From NCBI RefSeq assembly GCF_016908595.1, contig NZ_JAFBEC010000004.1, positions 1-64,000 of the forward strand: a stretch of DNA of 64,000 nt. Reading direction: 5' to 3'. Of the stretch, positions 9,434-17,270 are shown one piece after another; positions within the stretch are counted from its first letter, which is position 1; every line of letters starts with the position of its first letter. Origin of the DNA: Geomicrobium sediminis. GTDB taxonomy: Bacteria > Bacillota > Bacilli > Bacillales > Marinococcaceae. The position numbers and the translations under genes are program-made. Under the pieces are notes generated by a model that had not been told where the DNA came from, made no database searches, and saw only the letters and a program-made list of their open reading frames with translations.

Positions 9434-10627
9434 AACGATCGGTTTCTCGTATTCGCGTTGGTAGAAGTCAGGGCGGGTTGAAGTTGGTAAATAGCTCCAA
9501 TAAGCAAATGCGGCTTTTTCATCGAGTCGCATTTGTGCGTTTTTTTGCCTCGGTGGACGGTCGTACAGTTGAAGCGTGGTTTCTTTCTTAACTTTGCTTA
9601 AATAGGCTTGTCCTGCCTTAGAAAATCCTAACAAACGAACCGCAGACGGTTGGCGGTTCGCACCTAATGCGTCAGCCATGCTCGCTTTCGTCGTTTTTGT
9701 TAAAATGTGGACGAGTGTACGTTGAATTCGAACCCAGGTGTATCGCTTTGTTTTTACGAGATTCATAAACGATTGGAAGCTGTCAGCTTTTTTTGCTGCA
9801 TTGACTAGCCGATATTCTAATCCTTCTTGAACGTCATAGTAAGAAGCAAGAATTGAGATGTCAGTCGTTAATAATTCATGTTGTAAGTACTTGTAATAGT
9901 CATCCCAAGACACAAGTGGATGCTCGGTTAATGCAGCGTACGTTTCATTTGGCACGAAAGGGCGAATGTCTTCAAGTTCATCGTTTGACAATGCCCGTCT
10001 AATTGCAGTTGCGCTGGCGATTGCACTTTTTTCTTCAAGGTCTTCGCTATGGTATCCACTTCCGGTGCGCTGAATTGTTTCAGGCTTAATCGACGCGCTT
10101 AATTCCCTTGCGGATTTCACGTACTGATAACCTAGAATGTTATTCGGTTGACTTAAATCTGGGAACGTCGTAGGTGGTGTTAATTCAAGAAATGCTTCAG
10201 ACTGTGCTCTAGGGTATGACGCTCCTTCATTCATGCGTTTTTTCACATGCGATTCTAGCGTTTGTTCATGTTGTTGCATAAACAGATCTAATTCCTTAAA
10301 AGCATCGATGTCACCGTATTCACTGCCAAAGTAAAATGAGTCGATGAGTAAGTCGTTAAGAATTGAAACGCTTCCTCGTGCAAACAAGCTTGCATGTTGA
10401 CTAGAATAAGCGTAGGGGAGTTCAACGACTAGATCAGCACCTGCATCAAGGGCTAGCTTTGTTCGCGTTTGTCGCGAATAACTTGCAGGTTCGCCGCGTT
10501 GTAAAAAATACCCACTCATGACACAAACGACGACGTCTGCTTTCGCATGTTTTTTTGAGGTTTGCAAATGATAGAGATGACCGTTATGAAAAGGGTTGTA
10601 TTCCACGATAAGCCCAATTGCTTTCAT
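9416..10627 (-). CDS. tmcAL: tRNA(Met) cytidine acetate ligase
   Basis: A 403-residue YlbM-family enzyme that uses acetate and ATP to make N4-acetylcytidine at the wobble position of elongator tRNA-Met. The N-terminal nucleotidyltransferase motif is VEYNPFHNGHLYHL (8-21), followed by CVMSGYFLQRGEPA. ATG at 10627 with AAGGG upstream; a GTG two codons earlier is possible. Transcribed away from ylbN from an overlapping promoter pair. Confidence 0.93.
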   Translation of the reverse strand: MKAIGLIVEYNPFHNGHLYHLQTSKKHAKADVVVCVMSGYFLQRGEPASYSRQTRTKLALDAGADLVVELPYAYSSQHASLFARGSVSILNDLLIDSFYFGSEYGDIDAFKELDLFMQQHEQTLESHVKKRMNEGASYPRAQSEAFLELTPPTTFPDLSQPNNILGYQYVKSARELSASIKPETIQRTGSGYHSEDLEEKSAIASATAIRRALSNDELEDIRPFVPNETYAALTEHPLVSWDDYYKYLQHELLTTDISILASYYDVQEGLEYRLVNAAKKADSFQSFMNLVKTKRYTWVRIQRTLVHILTKTTKASMADALGANRQPSAVRLLGFSKAGQAYLSKVKKETTLQLYDRPPRQKNAQMRLDEKAAFAYWSYLPTSTRPDFYQREYEKPIVLSDRT

Positions 10628-10673
10628 AATCACCCTTCTTTCGTAATTGAATGTGAAATCATCGTTCGCTTAC

Positions 10674-10702
10674 AGTATAATGTAAAGAAAAAATGTTGAC
10701 AA
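10674..10702 (-). promoter_or_regulatory. Sigma-A promoter of tmcAL
   Basis: Minus strand: TTGTCA (10702-10697), 17-bp spacer, TATACT (10679-10674). The -35 overlaps the -35 of the ylbN promoter by five bases. Confidence 0.65.
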
Positions 10703-10725
10703 ACAAGCATAATGACAGCTATAAT
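10696..10725 (+). promoter_or_regulatory. Sigma-A promoter of ylbN-rpmF
   Basis: TTGACA (10696-10701), 18-bp spacer, TATAAT (10720-10725): two perfect hexamers. Starts the ylbN-rpmF transcript. Confidence 0.85.
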
Positions 10726-10753
10726 TACTTTTGTTGCTTTGAGGTGATAAATA

Positions 10754-11287
10754 ATGCGCTGGACGATTCAACAGCTTCTAACAAGCCGTCAAGATACGAT
10801 CCCTTTCGAGAAGGATGTGAACGTATCTGAACTTGTAGAACGCGACCAAGAACTGCGTGATATCTCGCCTGTTCATATCAAAGGTTTTGTTCAGATTACT
10901 AGCCAGTATGCGACCTTTCAGTTTACAGCGACAGGTACGTTCGTGTTGCCTTGCGCTCGCACGTTGGTCGATACAACGTCTCCATTTGAAATTGACATCA
11001 TTGAGCGATTTCGAATTGATGGTTTGCCAGTAACTGATGATGAAGATGAAACGCTGCATGAACCGGAAAATGGTTATGTTGATCTTCTCCCATATATTAA
11101 GGAGAACATTCTACTTGTAATTCCAATTCGTGTCATTAATGAAGATGAAGACCTTAAAAAAGATGGACTAACATCTGGAAACGGTTGGGAATTAAGCGAA
11201 AAGCAAAGCCAAGAGAATGATGATGACCAAAACGCCATTGATCCCCGTTTGAAAGACTTAGCTAAGTATTTTCAAAACGATCAATAA
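10754..11287 (+). CDS. ylbN: YceD family protein (DUF177)
   Basis: A 177-residue protein of the YceD/DUF177 family, almost always encoded just before rpmF and linked to 23S rRNA or ribosome biogenesis. The conserved core with the cysteine, FVLPCARTLVD, is at about 60-70; the C-terminal third is acidic. ATG preceded by GAGGTG. Co-transcribed with rpmF from a strong promoter at 10696. Confidence 0.88.
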   Translation: MRWTIQQLLTSRQDTIPFEKDVNVSELVERDQELRDISPVHIKGFVQITSQYATFQFTATGTFVLPCARTLVDTTSPFEIDIIERFRIDGLPVTDDEDETLHEPENGYVDLLPYIKENILLVIPIRVINEDEDLKKDGLTSGNGWELSEKQSQENDDDQNAIDPRLKDLAKYFQNDQ

Positions 11288-11384
11288 TGAAGATGATCAT
11301 AGATGGTTGCGCGTAGCCTTCATGCATGTTGAAATGGATAATGTTTAAAGTAGTATCGATTTGTTAAAGGAGGTGGCAAGAGAC

Positions 11385-11558
11385 ATGGCAGTACCTAAAA
11401 GAAAAACATCTAGTACTCGTAAAAACAAACGCCGTACGCACGTAAAACTTGCTGTACCAGGTATGACAAAATGCCCGGAATGTGGAGAGCTTAAGCGTTC
11501 ACACCGCGTATGTAAATCATGCGGAACGTACAAAGGTGAAAGTGTTGTAGAAGCGTAA
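11385..11558 (+). CDS. rpmF: 50S ribosomal protein L32
   Basis: A 57-residue basic ribosomal protein beginning [19 protein letters not shown]. It keeps the zinc-binding form with CPEC (28-31) and CKSC (41-44), so it should be Zn-dependent. ATG at 11385 follows AAAGGAGGTG. Confidence 0.97.
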   Translation: MAVPKRKTSSTRKNKRRTHVKLAVPGMTKCPECGELKRSHRVCKSCGTYKGESVVEA

Positions 11559-11567
11559 ACAGTAAGG

Positions 11568-11604
11568 AAGTCCCTTTATCAATATGATAGAGGGGCTTTT
11601 TTTA
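11568..11604 (+). terminator. Terminator of ylbN-rpmF
   Basis: AAGTCCCTTTATC (11568-11580) pairs with GATAGAGGGGCTT (11586-11598) with two G-T pairs, followed by a T run. Confidence 0.85.
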
Positions 11605-11689
11605 TTTCTCTTATGAATCATAGACTTACGAATTCTTGCATAAAAGTACATATCGGATTCTACTTACTATGAGGGTTGGAGGGATGGAA

Positions 11690-12190
11690 ATGACAGCAAT
11701 TCGTCAAGACGCCTGGAGCCAAGAGGAAGATCAGTTACTAAGCGACCTCGTATTAGCTCACATTCGAGAAGGCAAAACACAATTACAAGCTTTTGAAGAA
11801 GTAGGCAGTCGCTTAAAGCGAACGGCAGCTGCGTGTGGCTTTCGCTGGAATGCGACCATTCGAAAGCAATATACGAAAGAAATTGAGGCAGCAAAAGAGA
11901 ATCGTCATTATGAACAAGCGCATGCAGAAGTGGCAAGTGTAGCGGATGTAACAACTAAAACAAGTTCTACGTTAAGTAGCATGAAAGATGTTATTGATTA
12001 CTTGCAAACACTCGATGAATCAGAGTTATACACAAAGAGGATTGAGAGTGAATTACAGAAAAAGCAATTAGAAAATGAAGCGCTCGTCTCAAAGCTTACG
12101 AAAGTAGAACGAGAACTAAAAGCTGTTCAACATGATTACCAATCGTTTATCTCACTTCTAGAAAAAGCGAAAAGTCATTCGAGAATATAA
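11690..12190 (+). CDS. RsfA/GerR-type Myb-like sporulation transcription factor (ylbO position)
   Basis: A 166-residue protein with an N-terminal Myb/SANT-like DNA-binding domain ([13 protein letters not shown], then the second helix pair to about residue 70: [13 protein letters not shown]) and a C-terminal coiled coil (about 100-160). This matches the RsfA family; at this chromosomal position B. subtilis has ylbO (gerR), a sigma-E-made regulator of late mother-cell genes. GGAGGG abuts an ATG at 11684 but is properly spaced for the ATG at 11690, which also gives the family N-terminus. Confidence 0.85.
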   Translation: MTAIRQDAWSQEEDQLLSDLVLAHIREGKTQLQAFEEVGSRLKRTAAACGFRWNATIRKQYTKEIEAAKENRHYEQAHAEVASVADVTTKTSSTLSSMKDVIDYLQTLDESELYTKRIESELQKKQLENEALVSKLTKVERELKAVQHDYQSFISLLEKAKSHSRI

Positions 12191-12229
12191 AAAAAGACGG
12201 GTCGCAATTATTGCGACTCGTCTTTTTGT
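12190..12229. terminator. Bidirectional terminator between the RsfA-type gene and ylbP
   Basis: A stem of about 16 bp, AAAAGACGGGTCGCAA with TTGCGACTCGTCTTTT, around a short loop. It has A and T runs on both flanks, so it can serve both convergent genes. Its right arm encodes the last codons of ylbP. Confidence 0.85.
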
Positions 12230-12699
12230 AAGGTTTGTGCTTTTACATTAGATGGGTACCAAACGTAAGGGTTCTCTCCACGATCACGAATTTCATCGTA
12301 ATGTACCGCATCAAATTTCATATTTAGCCAAAACTGATCAGATCCTTGGCGTGCATTTGTTTTAACTGGATAACCAAATGATTTCGCGTGTTCAACGAGT
12401 GCTTTACCGAATCGTTGGTTACGATAAGGTTCAAGAACTTCGAGTTTCCAAAGCTCTAAGTATTTTTGTGCTGGGGAGAAATACAAGTCATATGCCTTGT
12501 CAATCTCATATAAACACATTCTCGCTACGAGCCTGTCCCCGATGTAAATGCCGAAAAAAGGAGATTTGCTGTTATTTTCAATCATATCTTGCTCTAATTC
12601 TTCTTTCATAGAAAGTTCTTGGATTCCAACTTCCCGGAATGCTTTAAAATCCTCAAGTGTTTTGTAATTAATTCGGAGTTGCTCAATTTGTACGTCCAA
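12208..12699 (-). CDS. ylbP: YlbP family N-acetyltransferase (GNAT)
   Basis: A 163-residue GNAT-fold protein of the YlbP family, with the acetyl-CoA-binding beta4-alpha3 region WKLEVLEPYRNQRFGKALVEHA (about 83-104). Substrate unknown. The start is TTG at 12699, supported by AAGGAGG 7 nt upstream; there is no better in-frame ATG. Convergent with the RsfA-type gene, as in B. subtilis. Confidence 0.85.
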   Translation of the reverse strand: MDVQIEQLRINYKTLEDFKAFREVGIQELSMKEELEQDMIENNSKSPFFGIYIGDRLVARMCLYEIDKAYDLYFSPAQKYLELWKLEVLEPYRNQRFGKALVEHAKSFGYPVKTNARQGSDQFWLNMKFDAVHYDEIRDRGENPYVWYPSNVKAQTLQKDESQ

Positions 12700-12752
12700 T
12701 GAAGTGCCTCCTTCGCTGTCTTTATTACAATTCTATACTACTATAAATTAAC

Positions 12753-12779
12753 ATTTTTGTCGTAGGTGACGACAAAAAT
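12753..12779. repeat. Perfect 11-bp inverted repeat in a divergent intergenic region
   Basis: ATTTTTGTCGT (12753-12763) and ACGACAAAAAT (12769-12779) flank a 5-bp centre AGGTG. It lies between ylbP (minus) and the DUF3397 gene (plus). There is no T run after either arm, so it does not look like a terminator; an operator or an RNA hairpin in the DUF3397-bshC leader are possible. Confidence 0.6.
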
Positions 12780-12900
12780 CGTTGAAAGACAGTTAAGCAT
12801 TTCTTGATTGGGTTATGCTAAACTGAGTAGTAGAGAATGGGCTGCGTACACCAAAAGAATAGACACCTTTGCTGCTGCTCGAAGGGAGTTGTGGCGAGAC

Positions 12901-13284
12901 TTGACGATGATAACTTTACTTACAGTGCTTATTACTTTTCCGCTCGTCGTTTTTTTGTTACTATCAGTTTTGCTCGTACGTTTTATGAGCAATAAAACGA
13001 GGGCGTTAAAAATTGCCGCAGATTGCAGTGTGCCGTTTTTCTTTTTTGCAGTAATGATGATTTGGTATGAACTGTTTACGATCGGCTTCATTTGGATTGC
13101 CTTGGTGTTTTTATTCATTGGTATGTGGTTAACATTTGCCCAGTGGAAAAAGTTCGGCGATCTTTACGGTAGAAAGTTATTTACAGCGATTTGGCGAACG
13201 TATTTTATCGTTTTAGTGCCGATGTATGTTACGTTGTTATGCATCGGAATCCTTTCGAGTGTAACTACATATTTCATAGCATAA
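12901..13284 (+). CDS. DUF3397 family membrane protein
   Basis: A small membrane protein with four predicted transmembrane helices (MITLLTVLITFPLVVFLLL; a central pair; YFIVLVPMYVTLLCIGIL), fitting DUF3397, which in several Bacillales sits just before bshC. Function unknown. The frame is open back to a TTG at 12808. I prefer the TTG at 12901 because AAGGGAG lies upstream and the product (127 residues) then has the usual family length. The start is uncertain. 43 bp separate it from bshC, so they are probably co-transcribed. Confidence 0.65.
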   Translation: MTMITLLTVLITFPLVVFLLLSVLLVRFMSNKTRALKIAADCSVPFFFFAVMMIWYELFTIGFIWIALVFLFIGMWLTFAQWKKFGDLYGRKLFTAIWRTYFIVLVPMYVTLLCIGILSSVTTYFIA

Positions 13285-13327
13285 GCTTGATGTGAACGAA
13301 CGAACTCGTCAAGAAAGGTCGGGAATC

Positions 13328-14947
13328 ATGACAATAGAAAGATATTCAATGAATTTGGATAAATGGTTGAGTGGATACGCAAGTGGCGATGATGAAGTTC
13401 AATGTTTGTTTGATTATCGACCGATCGGTCATTCAACCGAACGCTTTGAAGAATTAAAGAGTTATCAGTTAAACCACGATGATTTGCGTCAGGCGCTACA
13501 CGAATATCATCAGCAGTTTGAATACAATGACATGCAGTTAGCGCAAATTGAAAAATTAAAAGATCAAAACGCTACGGTCGTCGTAGGGGGACAGCAAGCA
13601 GGTCTTTTTACTGGACCGATCTATACAATTGCTAAAGCCTTAACGATCATCCAAAAAGCGAAGGTCGAACAAGAGCGTCTGCAAACGCCAGTGATTCCGG
13701 TTTTTTGGATCGCTGGAGAAGATCATGATATTGATGAAGTGAACCATGTGTATGTACACAGCACAACGGGTAGTGTAAAGCGAGTGAAGTATACTGGAGA
13801 GACGAAAGCAGGGGCACCAGTAACGCATCAGCCTCTTGACAAAGAAGCGATGGAGAAGATGATTGACGAGATTCTAATCGCGCTTGGTGAGACGGACCAC
13901 ACGAAATCATTGCGTGACAAGCTACAACAGTTCGCGACACGTTCTAGAACGTTCACTCATTTCTTTGCTGAGATGATGTCTTGGATCTTTAAAGATGAAG
14001 GACTCGTGCTCATTGACCCTGAAGAACCCATTTTTAGAAAGTTGATGGGGAACATATTTGAAGCACTGCTTTTGCAAAATGACGATGTACGTCAAAGTTT
14101 TGCGAAAAGCAGTGAGCGCATGGAAGAGCAAGGGGAAGAACCGTTTATTGCCCTTTCCAAAGATCATGCTCATCTGTTTTACCATATCGACGGCTATCGA
14201 GAGAAGCTGGTTGCAAATGAAGACGGAACGCTTTCAATCAGTGATCATCGCTTTAATCAATCGTCGAAACAATGGGCAAATGAAGCTCAAGAATATCCTG
14301 AGCGCTTTAGTAGCAACGTATTTACGAGACCGTTTGTTCAAGAGCAGGTGTTGCCTGTGTTGTATTTCGTAGCGGGACCAGGTGAAATTAAATATTGGTC
14401 GATGCTTAAGCCATTGTTCCACCAATTTAACCGCAAAGTTCCCCCTGTCACCTTGCGCTTACAACAAACGTTTGTAAACCGACGTAGCGAAAAGGGCATT
14501 CGCATTAGCCAAAAGACGCCTTTAGAAATCGTTTCAGAAGGTACACGAGCAAGAAGAGAAGAGCTAAAAGAACAGTACCATAAAGTGGACAGTGAGAAAC
14601 TGTATGAACGTAGTGTCAGCCTTCTAGAAGAAGCGGAGAAAGAAATGAGAGAAGCGCTTCTTTCATTTTCTAGAAGCGAAGAACGATATAGTGATCGTCG
14701 TTTAAATGAAATGAAACGAACATTTGAGTCGATGCGAGACAGAATCGACAGCTGGCAGTACCACAAAGCGAACGTTGATATTAATAAACTAACTCATGCG
14801 GAGGCACACTTATCGCCTAACGGTAAACCGCAAGAGCGAATGTTAACGATCGTCCAAGTGATAAATGAGATGGGGATTGAACGTTTACGAACCCTTCTCT
14901 TTAGTGCAACGTTTGAAGAGTATCAACATCTCGTCTATTACGAATAA
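13328..14947 (+). CDS. bshC: Bacillithiol synthase (cysteine-adding enzyme)
   Basis: The last enzyme of bacillithiol synthesis, adding cysteine to glucosaminyl-malate. 539 residues, the same length as B. subtilis BshC (YllA). The nucleotide-binding core includes VVGGQQAGLFTGPIYTIAKA (about 79-98) and IAGEDHDIDEVNHV; a long C-terminal coiled coil (about 410-500) follows. ATG at 13328 with AAAGG upstream. Bacillithiol is the low-molecular-weight thiol of this lineage, so redox buffering and FosB-type detoxification are implied. Confidence 0.95.
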   Translation: MTIERYSMNLDKWLSGYASGDDEVQCLFDYRPIGHSTERFEELKSYQLNHDDLRQALHEYHQQFEYNDMQLAQIEKLKDQNATVVVGGQQAGLFTGPIYTIAKALTIIQKAKVEQERLQTPVIPVFWIAGEDHDIDEVNHVYVHSTTGSVKRVKYTGETKAGAPVTHQPLDKEAMEKMIDEILIALGETDHTKSLRDKLQQFATRSRTFTHFFAEMMSWIFKDEGLVLIDPEEPIFRKLMGNIFEALLLQNDDVRQSFAKSSERMEEQGEEPFIALSKDHAHLFYHIDGYREKLVANEDGTLSISDHRFNQSSKQWANEAQEYPERFSSNVFTRPFVQEQVLPVLYFVAGPGEIKYWSMLKPLFHQFNRKVPPVTLRLQQTFVNRRSEKGIRISQKTPLEIVSEGTRARREELKEQYHKVDSEKLYERSVSLLEEAEKEMREALLSFSRSEERYSDRRLNEMKRTFESMRDRIDSWQYHKANVDINKLTHAEAHLSPNGKPQERMLTIVQVINEMGIERLRTLLFSATFEEYQHLVYYE

Positions 14948-14990
14948 ATCCCCCCACTTGTCCCCACGAGTAGAGTGGGTTAATCGATTA

Positions 14991-15037
14991 AGCCGGTGTT
15001 TTTCTTCTAAGTGGAAGGAAAGCACCGGTTTTTTTAT
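14991..15037 (+). terminator. Terminator of bshC
   Basis: AGCCGGTG (from 14991) pairs with CACCGG (15023-15028), with further T/A pairing inside, followed by seven T. Confidence 0.75.
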
Positions 15038-15410
15038 CTTTTTATTGATTGAATTATTTGTCTTTTATCGTAAGGCAATGAAAAAAGCGATGTCTGAAGA
15101 GTGTAGAATCCGTCGGAAGAAACGTCTAATTAGACAGAGCCCGTCAAAACTTACAGCAGGAATGAAACGATCCTCGACATCGAGTGAAATGCCCCGTGAA
15201 GTTTACGCCATTTTTCACGGTATTTAGCGCGTAGTGAGATTGATAATAGTGATACATTTAATGAATAAGTGAAAACTGTAGTTATAAGAGCACGGGAAAG
15301 CCTGATTTGTCAAGGTTTTCCCGTGCTTATTCTCGTTTGTAGTCGCGACAAAATTAGCGTCATTTCATAAGGTAATAAAACTGTAAAGAAATTGACGTAA
15401 AAAAATCGAG
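15038..15410. other. Intergenic region between bshC and mraZ
   Basis: No convincing gene. A 49-codon frame (ATG at 15078, end 15227) encodes a basic peptide but has only a weak TAAGG too close to its start. A hairpin (AGCACGGGAAA at 15289-15299 with TTTCCCGTGCT at 15317-15327, weak T tail) could be a second terminator insulating mraZ. The mraZ promoter lies at the right end. Confidence 0.5.
15289..15335 (+). terminator. Hairpin, possible terminator upstream of mraZ
   Basis: An 11-bp perfect stem (15289-15299 with 15317-15327) whose downstream sequence TATTCTCGTTT is only moderately T-rich. It may insulate the dcw operon. Confidence 0.45.
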
Positions 15411-15465
15411 TATAAAACGTGGTGTAAAGTGGGGGATTGTGGTAAGTTAAAAATATCAAGTGGAG
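15411..15465 (+). promoter_or_regulatory. mraZ promoter -10 and MraZ autoregulatory operator
   Basis: TATAAA (15411-15416) is a plausible -10, without a good -35. Immediately downstream are direct repeats GTGGTG (15419), GTGGGG (15429) and GTGGTA (15439), exactly 10 bp apart. A fourth, GTGGAG, is at 15460, overlapping the mraZ ribosome binding site. MraZ binds GTGG/TGGG-type direct repeats with 10-bp period in front of its own gene in other bacteria, so this is most likely its operator. Confidence 0.75.
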
Positions 15466-15478
15466 GGGGATGGCGAAC

Positions 15479-15910
15479 ATGTTCATGGGAGAGTATACCC
15501 ACGCCATCGATGAAAAAGGACGGCTCATTATTCCATCAAAGTTTCGCGAACAATTGGGGGACCAGTTTGTCGTAACGAGAGGAATGGACCAGTGTGTCTT
15601 CGTATACCCTAGATCTGAATGGGACCTGCTTGAACAGAAGTTAAAATCATTGCCATTTACTAAAAAGGATGCCAGAGCGTTTACCCGTTTTTTCTTTTCG
15701 GGTGCTCAAGAGACATCTTTTGATAAACAGGGGAGAGTCAACATCCCGCTACCGCTTCGAACCTATGCGAATTTAGAGAAGGAATGTGCCATTATTGGTG
15801 TTTCAAGAAGAGTTGAGATTTGGAATTCTTCTATTTGGGAAGCCTACTTTACTGAGTCGGAAGAATCGTTTAGCGAGATTGCTGAATCAATGGAAGATCT
15901 TGATTTCTAA
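15479..15910 (+). CDS. mraZ: Transcriptional regulator MraZ
   Basis: A 143-residue protein with two SpoVT/AbrB-like DNA-binding modules: [19 protein letters not shown] (residues 4-22) and the second [18 protein letters not shown] (about 79-96). It binds DNA as a ring-shaped oligomer and represses its own dcw operon. The ATG at 15479 is preferred over that at 15470 because the GAGGGGG ribosome binding site overlaps the latter, and it gives the family N-terminus MFMGEY. First gene of the dcw cluster. Confidence 0.96.
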   Translation: MFMGEYTHAIDEKGRLIIPSKFREQLGDQFVVTRGMDQCVFVYPRSEWDLLEQKLKSLPFTKKDARAFTRFFFSGAQETSFDKQGRVNIPLPLRTYANLEKECAIIGVSRRVEIWNSSIWEAYFTESEESFSEIAESMEDLDF

Positions 15911-15928
15911 AGAAAGGAGCGTGCAACG

Positions 15929-16861
15929 ATTTTTAAGCATGAAACTGTGCTTCTACAAGAAGCCGTTGACTATTTGGATATCAAACCCGATGGTGTCTAT
16001 GTCGATTGTACTTTCGGCAGGGGAGGACACTCATCGCACATCTTAGAACAGTTAAATGATCAAGGTAGGCTGTACGCTTTTGATGCAGATGAGGAAGCGA
16101 TTTTGTCAGCGAAAGAACGATTCGCAGATGAACGACGTTTAATACTTACTCACGTCAACTTTAAAGAAGCGGTACCGACGCTTCGTTCACTAGGTGTTGA
16201 ACAGATTGATGGCGTTTTGTTCGACCTTGGTGTATCTTCACCGCAATTTGATGATAAATCCCGAGGGTTTAGTTACCAAGGGGATGCTCCGCTTGATATG
16301 AGAATGGACAGGCGTCAACCGTTGTCAGCGAAAGAAGTCGTTAACGAGTGGAGTTTTGAACAATTATCACAGATGATTTATCGCTACGGGGAAGAGAAAT
16401 TTGCAAAGCAAATTGCACGCGCGATTGAAAGAGCACGGATGAAAGAGCCAATCGAAACGACCGACCAACTCGTTGAGCTCATTAAAGAAGGAATTCCAGC
16501 TGCAGCGAGAAGGACTGGGGGACATCCTGCTAAGCGAACGTTTCAAGCGATTCGGATTGCAGTTAATGATGAATTGCAATCGTTTGAGCGTGCGTTATCC
16601 GATTTTGTATCCATGATGAACTTGAATGGACGCATCGCGGTCATTACGTTTCATTCGTTAGAAGATCGCTTAACGAAGTCGACATTAGACGAATTTTGTC
16701 GCTTACCAAAGCTTCCGCCAGGTTTACCAGTGATCCCTGAAGAATTAGAACCGTCGATGCGCTGGGTAAAAAAGAAACCAATTTTACCGAGTGACGAGGA
16801 AATTGAACACAACCGTAGAGCCCGTTCTGCTCGTCTTCGCGTCGTAGAAAAAATAAAGTAA
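15929..16861 (+). CDS. rsmH: 16S rRNA (cytosine-1402-N4)-methyltransferase, probable AUU start
   Basis: A SAM-dependent methyltransferase of 16S rRNA C1402, 310 residues from the proposed start. SAM motif [14 protein letters not shown] (about 24-37), family motifs [14 protein letters not shown] and [10 protein letters not shown]. The conserved N-terminus [12 protein letters not shown] lies upstream of the first canonical start codon. Reading back, codons run ATT TTT AAG CAT GAA ACT GTG, and AAAGGAG sits 9 nt before the ATT at 15929. The only canonical in-frame start (GTG, 15947) has no ribosome binding site and would remove conserved residues. So an AUU start, or an ATG-to-ATT error in the sequence, is likely. 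Follows mraZ by 18 bp. Confidence 0.9.
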   Translation: MFKHETVLLQEAVDYLDIKPDGVYVDCTFGRGGHSSHILEQLNDQGRLYAFDADEEAILSAKERFADERRLILTHVNFKEAVPTLRSLGVEQIDGVLFDLGVSSPQFDDKSRGFSYQGDAPLDMRMDRRQPLSAKEVVNEWSFEQLSQMIYRYGEEKFAKQIARAIERARMKEPIETTDQLVELIKEGIPAAARRTGGHPAKRTFQAIRIAVNDELQSFERALSDFVSMMNLNGRIAVITFHSLEDRLTKSTLDEFCRLPKLPPGLPVIPEELEPSMRWVKKKPILPSDEEIEHNRRARSARLRVVEKIK

Positions 16862-16881
16862 TCAAATCGAGGGAGGCAGCA

Positions 16882-17244
16882 ATGAGTCAATTCGCACATA
16901 AACATCAACATGTTGAAGAGCATCATCAAAGTCAAGATGTACGTACCGTAAAAAAGCGTATTCATAAACGAATTACTCTTGGTGAAAAATGCATCATGTT
17001 CATGATTCTTGCCATTGTTGTGACGACTGCCCTTTTTATGATCTCCAACTACGCGACCATTTACGGTCAAAACAGTAGCATTGACACGTTGGAGCGTGAC
17101 ATTGCAGCTCAACAAGAGCGTAATGCTGGATTGGATTTACAAGTCGCGGAATTAAGTGACCCTGAGCGAATTCTACACTTAGCACAGGAGCATGGTATGG
17201 AGTTAAATGAAGCCAATGTGCAGGTTGTAACAGGTAACGAATAG
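16882..17244 (+). CDS. ftsL: Cell division protein FtsL
   Basis: A 120-residue bitopic membrane protein: basic cytoplasmic N-terminus, one transmembrane helix (about 36-55), then an extracellular coiled coil (QNSSIDTLERDIAAQQERN). It forms the FtsL-DivIC-DivIB subcomplex that activates septal PBP2B/FtsW. ATG with GGGAGG upstream, 20 bp after rsmH. Confidence 0.93.
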   Translation: MSQFAHKHQHVEEHHQSQDVRTVKKRIHKRITLGEKCIMFMILAIVVTTALFMISNYATIYGQNSSIDTLERDIAAQQERNAGLDLQVAELSDPERILHLAQEHGMELNEANVQVVTGNE

Positions 17245-17270
17245 TACGCATCGAGCAAGGTGGTGGTGTT

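Noticed and set aside
14865-15077. Upstream part of a frame that continues into the bshC-mraZ gap
   Set aside because: Overlaps the end of bshC and the bshC terminator; the residues there are out-of-frame translation.
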